DNA from: AG-12 sp035531535 | GTDB lineage: Bacteria > Chloroflexota > Dormibacteria > Aeolococcales > Bog-877 | Assembly: GCA_035531535.1 (NCBI GenBank) | Contig: DATKSV010000146.1 | Location: forward strand, 1-64,000 | Direction: 5' to 3' | DNA: 64,000 nt | Shown here: positions 57,835 through 64,000 of the stretch, one piece after another | Numbering within the stretch: position 1 is the stretch's first letter | Layout: each line of letters starts with the position of its first letter | Program-made: the position numbers and the translations under genes | Notes under the pieces: generated by a model | Database searches by the model: none | The model's input: only the letters and a program-made list of their open reading frames with translations | Told to the model about the DNA's origin: nothing

Positions 57835-59820
57835 ATGCCCGACGGCCCGGCCACGCCGGCTCAGCGTTCCCCTCAGAGCCCACCTCCAGGTGGGCGTACG
57901 CCCATGAACTGGCGCTCGCTGCGCAGCTGGATGCCGCTGATCGTGATCCTGGTTGTCAACGTACTGATCGTCAACGTCTTCCTGGCCCCGACCTCTCCTA
58001 AGACGATCACCATTCCGTACAACGCCTTCGTCACCGACGTCACCAACAACGACGTCGCCAGCATCACCACCAGCTCTGGCACCATCCAGGGCACCTTTCG
58101 GCACAAGACCGGGGCTTCGCCATCCGACAAGAACAAGGCCAAGAACTTCACCACCCAGCTGCCGAGCTTCGCTGGCGGTGGCCTGGAAGCTCTGCTGCAG
58201 AAGCACGAGGTTCAGGTGAATGCCGAGCCCACACTCACTCCCTTCTGGGAGGAGCTGCTGCTCAGCTTCGGCCCGACCCTGCTCATCGTCTTCGCCTTCC
58301 TTTACTTCATGCGGCGCGCCGCCGCCTCGGCCGGAGGTGGTCTCTTCAGCATGGGCCGCAGCCAGGCTCGGCTCTACGACGCGGAGCGGCCGGCGACCAC
58401 CTTCGCCGACGTGGCGGGTATTGAGGAGGCGGAGGAGGAGCTCGAGGAAATCGTGGATTACCTCCGACAACCGACCAAGTACCAGCGGCTCGGGGGCACC
58501 GTGCCCAAGGGGGTGCTGCTGGTCGGGTTGCCGGGCACCGGCAAGACCCTGCTCGCCCGAGCGGTGGCCGGGGAGGCCAAGGTGCCTTTCTTCAGCCTCT
58601 CCGCCTCGGAGTTCATCGAAATGATCGTGGGCGTGGGCGCCTCCCGAGTTCGGGACCTCTTCGCCAAGGCCCGTGCGGCGGCCCCGGCGATCATCTTCAT
58701 CGACGAGCTGGACGCCATCGGCCGCAGCCGAGGGGTTGGGGCCAGCTTTGGCGGCCACGACGAGCGCGAGCAGACCCTCAACCAGATCCTCACCGAGATG
58801 GACGGGTTCGACTCCCGCGAGGGAGTGATCGTCCTAGCGGCGACCAACCGGGCGGACGTCCTCGACTCCGCCCTCCTGCGCCCGGGGCGCTTCGACCGGC
58901 GGGTAATGGTTCAGCCACCCGACCGTGTCGGCCGGGCGGCCATCCTCAAAATCCACACCAGGGGAGTCCCGCTCGGCGAGGACGTCGATCTCAATAACGT
59001 GGCGTCGCAAACTCCCGGGCTGGTCGGGGCGGAGCTACGCAATCTGGTCAACGAGGCCGCTCTACTGGCGGCCCGGCGGGACCGCAAGGCGGTGACCCAG
59101 CCGGACTTCGCCGACGCCCTGGAGAAGGTGCTGCTGGGAGCGGCCCGGCGAATCGTCCTCTCGGAGGAGGATCGGCGCCGCACCGCCTGCCACGAGAGCG
59201 GCCATGCCCTCCTCGGCCTGCTGGTCCCCGAGGCCGACCCGGTCCGTCGGGTGTCGATCGTCCCCCGCGGGCGGGCCCTGGGGGTTACCGTGCAGTCCCC
59301 GGTTGATGACCGCCAGAACTACCCCGAGAACTACCTCCGGGCTCGCATCGTCGGCGCCCTGGGGGGTCGAGCGGCGGAGAAGTTGGTCTACGACGTAGTC
59401 ACCACCGGAGCGGAGAGCGATCTCCAGCAGGTGACCATGATTGCGCGGCAGATGGTGGTCCACTGGGGAATGAGTCCGCGGATTGGGCCGCTTAATCTCG
59501 CCGAAGAGGCGGACAGCGGAGCGCTAGTGATGACCCAGCGACCCTACAGTGAGGCGACCGCCCAGGTGATCGACTCGGAGGTCAAGCGGATCGTCGAGGA
59601 GTGCTTCACCGAGGCGCGCGAACTGCTCAGTAAGAATCGGGACAGGCTGGAAGCACTGACCCAGGCACTCCTCCGCGATGAGTCGCTCGACGAGGAGGAG
59701 ATCCTTCAGGTCACTGGATTGCCGCCGAAGCTCGGCCCGGTGGTGGTCGCCGCGCCCGCCCCGGAGAGCTCTGAGAACGCTCCGCCGGTCGTGCCGGAGC
59801 CGGTTCTCCCAGCCCGCTGA
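57835..59820 (+). CDS. ftsH: ATP-dependent zinc metalloprotease FtsH
   Basis: A 661-aa membrane AAA protease. TM1 (about 31-51) and TM2 (about 141-160) flank a small extracytoplasmic domain. AAA motifs are Walker A GLPGTGKT (usually GPPGTGKT), pore FIEMIVGVGASRVRD, Walker B AIIFIDELDAIG and the SRH with LRPGRFDRR. The zinc site is HESGH (H453-H457). It degrades misfolded membrane proteins and selected regulators. Its mRNA appears leaderless. Confidence 0.97.
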   Translation: MPDGPATPAQRSPQSPPPGGRTPMNWRSLRSWMPLIVILVVNVLIVNVFLAPTSPKTITIPYNAFVTDVTNNDVASITTSSGTIQGTFRHKTGASPSDKNKAKNFTTQLPSFAGGGLEALLQKHEVQVNAEPTLTPFWEELLLSFGPTLLIVFAFLYFMRRAAASAGGGLFSMGRSQARLYDAERPATTFADVAGIEEAEEELEEIVDYLRQPTKYQRLGGTVPKGVLLVGLPGTGKTLLARAVAGEAKVPFFSLSASEFIEMIVGVGASRVRDLFAKARAAAPAIIFIDELDAIGRSRGVGASFGGHDEREQTLNQILTEMDGFDSREGVIVLAATNRADVLDSALLRPGRFDRRVMVQPPDRVGRAAILKIHTRGVPLGEDVDLNNVASQTPGLVGAELRNLVNEAALLAARRDRKAVTQPDFADALEKVLLGAARRIVLSEEDRRRTACHESGHALLGLLVPEADPVRRVSIVPRGRALGVTVQSPVDDRQNYPENYLRARIVGALGGRAAEKLVYDVVTTGAESDLQQVTMIARQMVVHWGMSPRIGPLNLAEEADSGALVMTQRPYSEATAQVIDSEVKRIVEECFTEARELLSKNRDRLEALTQALLRDESLDEEEILQVTGLPPKLGPVVVAAPAPESSENAPPVVPEPVLPAR

Positions 59821-59870
59821 AGGCCCCTTTCGACTCGGGGGGACTGAGCTCCGCAAAGGGCGCTCGACCG

Positions 59871-61028
59871 GTGCTGGCGGTGGTCGCGATTCTGCTACTG
59901 GCCTTCAATCTGCGGCTTGCAGTCTCGGCGATTCCGCCGATCTTGGCCGACCTGCATCTCGGAGCCGCAGGCCAGTCGCTGCTGGTGACAGTTCCGGTGC
60001 TCTGCTTCGGGCTCGCGGCCTTGGCCGGTCCTTGGTTGCGCCGCCGGCTCGGGGAGGAGCAGCTCCTCCTGGTGGTGATTGGGGCCCTCGCCGTGGGTCT
60101 GGCCGTCCGGGCCGTCTGGCCAACTGGGGGACTCTTTCCCGGGACGGTGGTTGCGGCACTGGCCGTCGCGATCATGAACGTCGTGGTGCCGGCGGTCATT
60201 CGCGGCCGGTTCGCGGGCCACGCCGCCGCGATGACGGCGGCCTACACCGTGTCCCTCAGCGTAGGCGCCGGGCTGGTCGCTGGGCTGACCGTCCCGATCC
60301 TCCACGCCACCGGATCGCTGCACTTCGCTCTTGGTGTGTGGGCGCTGCCGGCAGCGGTGGCCTGCTTGATCTGGCTCACCCAGGTCGCCAGCTGGCGACC
60401 GACTGCCAGTCAGCGCCGGAGCTTCAGCCAGCCGAAAGACGCACCGCCGACTCGCCTGTGGACGAATCCGGTCGCCTGGGGAGTGACCGGATTCTTTGGA
60501 CTGCAGTCGCTGGTCTACTACGCCGTCCTCTCCTGGCTCCCCTCGATGTACCGGGCCAGAGGAGACAGCCCCGCCGCGGCCGGACTGTTGCTGGCGATCC
60601 TGGCCACCATCGGGATCATTGGAAACCTGGCCGGGCCAGCCTTGGCCTCCCGCACCAAGGACCAACGATTAGCGGTACTGATCGGCATCTCGATCACCGC
60701 GGTGGGGCTGCTGGGCGTGCTGTTGGGGCCTCTCAGCACCGCCGTTCTCTGGGTGTGCATCTTGGGGATCGGTACCGGAGCCACCTTCGCGGTGGCGCTG
60801 CTGCTGGTGGTGGTGAGGTCGGCGGACGCCACCACCGCCGTCCGACTCTCCTCGATGGCACAGGGCACCGGTTACCTGATCGCAGCGACTGGGCCGCTGG
60901 CGCTGGGCTTGGTGCGGGCGATCTCTGGGAGCTGGACGATTCCCCTAGTGCTGATCCTATTGGTATTGGGGGTGGAGACCGTGCCGGGGATGCTGGCGGC
61001 GCGAGACCGAACGGTGGGCCTGGACTGA
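59871..61028 (+). CDS. MFS transporter, CynX/NimT-like
   Basis: A 385-aa protein with about 12 TM helices. NLRLAVSAIPPILADLHLG at TM1, VPAVIRGRFAGHAAAMTAAYTVSLSVGAGL at TM4-5, and WLPSMYRARGDSPAAAGLL match the cyanate/nitroimidazole (CynX/NimT) branch. The substrate is unknown. The GTG start is tentative; a hydrophobic segment begins at once. It is separated from ftsH by 50 bp. Confidence 0.85.
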   Translation: MLAVVAILLLAFNLRLAVSAIPPILADLHLGAAGQSLLVTVPVLCFGLAALAGPWLRRRLGEEQLLLVVIGALAVGLAVRAVWPTGGLFPGTVVAALAVAIMNVVVPAVIRGRFAGHAAAMTAAYTVSLSVGAGLVAGLTVPILHATGSLHFALGVWALPAAVACLIWLTQVASWRPTASQRRSFSQPKDAPPTRLWTNPVAWGVTGFFGLQSLVYYAVLSWLPSMYRARGDSPAAAGLLLAILATIGIIGNLAGPALASRTKDQRLAVLIGISITAVGLLGVLLGPLSTAVLWVCILGIGTGATFAVALLLVVVRSADATTAVRLSSMAQGTGYLIAATGPLALGLVRAISGSWTIPLVLILLVLGVETVPGMLAARDRTVGLD

Positions 61029-61042
61029 TCCGTAGCGCCGCT

Positions 61043-61741
61043 CTAGTACCAGATCCTCATGGGGAACTGTAGCTCCGGGTCAAGTTGGTCCACCCCCGTC
61101 GGAACCCAACTGGCCGTGCCTGCGACCAGCCGCCTCGCGGTCCAGAGGCAGGCGTAGGCGTCCAGAGCATCGCCACTCGACGGTCGTTCCGGGTCGACCT
61201 GATCCAGCGACGAGAACTCCGCCTCAAGCAGCCGCCACCGAGTCAGGCGACCATCGCGGGTGTGCTTGGAGGCCGGGAGACCAGCCCTTTGAGCCAGCTC
61301 TCGAAACACCAGCTCGGGATGTCCCTCATGGAGCTTGGCGGCTCCTCCGTGGCGGAGCATTCGGTCAACCTCCGCCACCTTGGCTTGGATGCCGAATGCC
61401 TGGCGCGAACAGCCCTTGCGGTCGATCCGGCGCCGGATCGACTGGGCCTGTTGGTAGCTCGTCGCGGTAAGCATTGCGCGCAGGGGGGCGGGGAAGACGC
61501 TGCTGCCGCGGGGCCGGCCCAGAAGACGCCTGGCCTCCAGGTCGCAGCGTCGCGGCCCGCTGGCCGTCAGCCCAATGGGGATGTCGAGGACAGCTGCCTC
61601 GACGGAGTCCCGCCGGGTGATGGAACCCAGGTGTTGGGTATCCCAGCGCACCAGACCGGTCGAGTGATCGTCGAACTCTAGAGCCACCATCCAGCCGCCC
61701 GGACAACCGTCGGCGCCGAGCAGCCGCAGGGCGGCAGTCAC
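61043..61741 (-). CDS. DUF429 family protein
   Basis: A 232-aa protein with the DUF429 start LLGADGCPGGWMVALEFDD, then VLDIPIGLTASGPRRCDLEARRLLG, ECHPELVF-like LHEGHPELVF and the C-terminal SGDALDAYACLWTA. The family has an RNase H-like fold with conserved acidic residues and no firmly known role. GTG 61741 lies 6 nt after TACGCT, with TTGGCA 17 nt farther up, so I prefer it to ATG 61789, which lies within the divergent LexA box. Confidence 0.85.
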   Translation of the reverse strand: MTAALRLLGADGCPGGWMVALEFDDHSTGLVRWDTQHLGSITRRDSVEAAVLDIPIGLTASGPRRCDLEARRLLGRPRGSSVFPAPLRAMLTATSYQQAQSIRRRIDRKGCSRQAFGIQAKVAEVDRMLRHGGAAKLHEGHPELVFRELAQRAGLPASKHTRDGRLTRWRLLEAEFSSLDQVDPERPSSGDALDAYACLWTARRLVAGTASWVPTGVDQLDPELQFPMRIWY

Positions 61742-61747
61742 CCCGGA

Positions 61748-61776
61748 AGCGTAATCCTGGTGCCGCAGTTTGCCAA
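61748..61776 (-). promoter_or_regulatory. Promoter of the DUF429 gene (leaderless)
   Basis: On the minus strand TTGGCA (61776-61771), a 17-nt spacer and TACGCT (61753-61748) end 6 nt before GTG 61741. This is the best-formed -35/-10 pair among the leaderless genes. Confidence 0.65.
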
Positions 61777-61782
61777 CAGATA

Positions 61783-61802
61783 CGAACATCAGTTCGTATT
61801 AT
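61783..61802 (+). promoter_or_regulatory. dnaE2 LexA (SOS) box and -10
   Basis: CGAACATCAGTTCG (61783-61796) has both perfect LexA half-sites CGAAC and GTTCG, with two differences from consensus in the central four bases. TATTAT (61797-61802) follows directly, the same geometry as at imuA, and ends 6 nt before GTG 61809. Confidence 0.82.
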
Positions 61803-61808
61803 GGCGTG

Positions 61809-64000
61809 GTGACTCAAGTGGCCTTCGCTGAGCTCTGGGCTCGCTCCTATTTCTCCTTTCTGGAAGGCGCGAGTGCTCCCGAGGCGATGGTCACTCGGGC
61901 GGCCGAGTTGGGCATGACCACTTTGGGCCTGGTGGACCGTGGCGGTCTCTACGGAGCGGTGCGGCTGGTTCAGGCAGCCGAACGTTCCGGGTTGGCGGCG
62001 ATGGTGGGGGCGGAGTTGGACCTGGATGGCGGCGGCCGGCTGGCCCTGTTGGCTACCGACCGGCCCTCCTATCAGCAGCTCTGTCGGGCGGTGAGCCGGG
62101 CCCAACTGGCGGGTGCCAAGGGGGCACATCGGTTGCATTTGGTGGGGGTGACCCCAGCCCTGGCCACAGCGGCCGGGGAGGTCAGAGGCGACAGAGACGC
62201 CATCCTCCCGCCTGCTTTGGCCAGGCGTCGGCCGCCACCGGGCGGTGGCGAGGCGGCCGCCGACAGCTGGGTTGCCCCGGAACAGGTCAGCCGCTGCACG
62301 GTGCTGGTGGGAGGGCCTCACAGCCCGATCAGCCTGGCTCTGATGCGAGGCGATCGGACGGCTGCTGACCGGGCCGCCTTGGCTCTCCGTGGGGCCTTCC
62401 CCGCAGGCCAGGTCTACCTCTCTCTGCGGCATCATCTTCAGGCTGGCGACAGCTGGTTGGCGGCCGAGACGGCGGCTTGCGCGAAGCGGACCCAGGTGGG
62501 CCTGATGGTCTCGGGAGCTCCCCGCTATGCGACCGCCGGCGAGGCGTTCCTGCTGGACGTGCTCGGCGCCATCCGCCACAACTGCACCTTGGAGGAGGCA
62601 GCGGAACGGGGGCTGCTGCTGCCCAACCACCAGTACTGGTTGCGGGACGGCGAGCAGCTCCTGGAGCTGCTGCCGTATCCGGAGGCCTTCCGGGCCACTG
62701 CCGAGCTGGCCGCCCGGGCCGAGCTGACGCTGGACTTTCGCCACAGCCGCTTTCCGGCCTTCACGGCACCCCCGGGACTGAGTCCCGACCAGTATCTGGA
62801 GCAACTCTGCCGCCGGGGACTGCCGTCCCGGTACCCGACGGCGGGTCCGGAGGTGGAGTCGCGCCTGCTTCATGAGCTGCGGGTCATCGCCAAGTGCGAG
62901 CTGGCGGAGTTCTTCCTGATCGTTTGGGAGCTGATGGACTTCGCCAAACGGGAGGGGATACCGGCTCAGGGAAGGGGGTCGGCCGCGGATAGCCTGGTGG
63001 CCTACCTACTGGGCATAACCAGGGTCGACCCTATCGCCCACCATCTGCTCTTTGAGCGCTTTCTGCATGAGGAGATGCAGGGCACCCCGGACATCGACAT
63101 CGACATCTCGAGCTTCCACCGGGAACAGCTGCTTCGCCACGTCTACGACACCTACGGCCAGGAGCGGACCGGGATGGTGTGCACGGTCATCACCTTCCAG
63201 GCCCGCATGGCGATCCGACAGGTGGGAGCTGCCTTCGGTCTGCCTCAGTCGGTGCTGGACAAGCTCAGCCGCTCGGTCGATCGCTGGTATTGCAAAGGTG
63301 AGCAGGCCCTGGTCGCCCAGCTGCTGGAATCGGGAGGGGAACACCCCGAACAGGTGCTCACCTCGCCATCCTGGTGGCAGTTCGCCCAGCTGGTGCAGGC
63401 GGTGGTCGGGGTGCCCCGCCATCTCTCCATCCATGTCGGGGGCATGCTGGTGACGGGCGAGCCGCTCTGGGATATCGCCCCTTTGGAAAGGGCCACCATG
63501 CCGGGCCGGGTGGTGGTCCAGTTCGACAAGAACGACGTCGAGGATCTGGGGCTGATCAAGATCGACCTGCTGGGCCTGCGCACCCTGTCGGTGGTCGCCG
63601 AGACCCTCCAGGAACTGGAGGATGCGACCGGCGAGCGCCCGGACCTGGAGGCGCTGGATCTGGCCGACCCCGAGGTCTACGCCATGTGCGCCAAGGCCGA
63701 CACCATCGGGGTCTTCCAGATCGAATCGCGGGCCCAGCAGCAGACCCTGCCGCGCAGCAATCCCAAGGAATTCAATGACCTGGTGGTGGAGGTGGCGCTC
63801 ATCCGCCCCGGCCCCATCCAGGGCAAGGCGGTCCATCCCTACCTGCGCCGCCGCCAGGGCCGTGAGCCGGTGACCTACCTCCACCCCCTGCTGGAGCCGA
63901 TTCTGCGCGACACCATGGGGGTGATCCTCTATCAGGAGCAGATCCTGGAGATTGCCATGCAGCTGGCGGGATTCAGCGCTGGGGAGGCAGATCGCTTTCG
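61809..64000 (+). CDS. dnaE2: Error-prone DNA polymerase DnaE2 (3' end outside the window)
   Basis: At least 730 codons, cut by the window edge. The PHP domain starts VAFAELWARSYFSFLEGAS; the metal-binding HxH of intact PHP domains is W10-A-R12 here and the next motif is LVDRGGLYG in place of TDHDGLYG, so this nuclease site is dead. The polymerase core has AQGRGSAADSLVAY and the catalytic Asp motif GTPDIDIDIS. DnaE2 performs damage-induced mutagenic synthesis with ImuB. ATG 61801 is out of frame (it meets a stop after three codons); GTG 61809 fits the leaderless promoter. Confidence 0.94.
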   Translation, partial: MTQVAFAELWARSYFSFLEGASAPEAMVTRAAELGMTTLGLVDRGGLYGAVRLVQAAERSGLAAMVGAELDLDGGGRLALLATDRPSYQQLCRAVSRAQLAGAKGAHRLHLVGVTPALATAAGEVRGDRDAILPPALARRRPPPGGGEAAADSWVAPEQVSRCTVLVGGPHSPISLALMRGDRTAADRAALALRGAFPAGQVYLSLRHHLQAGDSWLAAETAACAKRTQVGLMVSGAPRYATAGEAFLLDVLGAIRHNCTLEEAAERGLLLPNHQYWLRDGEQLLELLPYPEAFRATAELAARAELTLDFRHSRFPAFTAPPGLSPDQYLEQLCRRGLPSRYPTAGPEVESRLLHELRVIAKCELAEFFLIVWELMDFAKREGIPAQGRGSAADSLVAYLLGITRVDPIAHHLLFERFLHEEMQGTPDIDIDISSFHREQLLRHVYDTYGQERTGMVCTVITFQARMAIRQVGAAFGLPQSVLDKLSRSVDRWYCKGEQALVAQLLESGGEHPEQVLTSPSWWQFAQLVQAVVGVPRHLSIHVGGMLVTGEPLWDIAPLERATMPGRVVVQFDKNDVEDLGLIKIDLLGLRTLSVVAETLQELEDATGERPDLEALDLADPEVYAMCAKADTIGVFQIESRAQQQTLPRSNPKEFNDLVVEVALIRPGPIQGKAVHPYLRRRQGREPVTYLHPLLEPILRDTMGVILYQEQILEIAMQLAGFSAGEADRF

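Noticed and set aside
61801..61812. ATG 61801 as the dnaE2 start
   Set aside because: It reads ATG GCG TGG TGA and stops at once; the DnaE2 frame starts at GTG 61809.
1..64000. CRISPR array, insertion sequence or prophage
   Set aside because: No regularly spaced direct repeats, transposase, integrase or phage structural genes were seen.

Overview
The window is a gene-dense, GC-rich bacterial chromosome segment with no insertion sequence, prophage or CRISPR array that I can see. Several families point to a Gram-positive-related lineage: an InhA-like enoyl reductase, an F420-type PPOX protein, a MarP-like membrane protease, an LppX/LprAFG-like lipoprotein, AdnA/AdnB-like helicase-nucleases, an imuA-imuB-dnaE2 mutagenesis set and CGAAC-N4-GTTCG LexA boxes. 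The respiratory cluster is not the actinobacterial QcrCAB type with a dihaem cytochrome c. I therefore favour a deep relative of Actinomycetota or Chloroflexota, for example Dormibacterota-like, but cannot settle this from sequence reading alone.

Layout: 1-6000 holds tRNA-Ala(GGC), an ACT-domain protein, and a response regulator, histidine kinase and GH63-like glucosidase run. 6000-12500 holds a TolB-like and an LCP cell-envelope pair, fabI/inhA-like, a marR-MFS efflux operon with a clear operator, and a MarP-like protease. 12500-19500 holds rpiA, a PPOX protein, ppk1, an envelope lipoprotein, ispE, rpsT with an unusual tail, and holA. 19500-25500 is the most unusual block: two CydA-like proteins, a small membrane protein, a Rieske protein, a full-length cytochrome b, and a convergent pair of lipoproteins, one of them a blue-copper protein. 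No haem-c motif is present. 25500-36600 holds housekeeping genes (nth, an enoyl-CoA hydratase-like gene, glmU-prs, a CNNM/CorC transporter with a structured leader, recO, a cysS-glycosyltransferase fusion, an S51 peptidase, glyS, a VOC protein). 36600-37770 has only broken reading frames. 37800-47200 holds an ABC exporter, ppdK, a flavin disulfide reductase, an aldehyde dehydrogenase, an FAH-family hydrolase and a TetR regulator. 47250-53600 is the AdnA/AdnB-like pair. 53600-64000 holds an SCP2 protein, an NDUFA9-like SDR, an HU protein, imuA-imuB-DUF6504, ftsH, an MFS transporter, a DUF429 protein and the start of dnaE2, which runs off the right edge.

A theme running through the window is leaderless transcription. 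At about 15 genes a TANNNT -10 hexamer ends 6-8 nt before the start codon. This rule changes several start choices and implies an AUA start for the VOC gene. SOS control is visible at both mutagenesis loci, where a LexA box abuts the -10.
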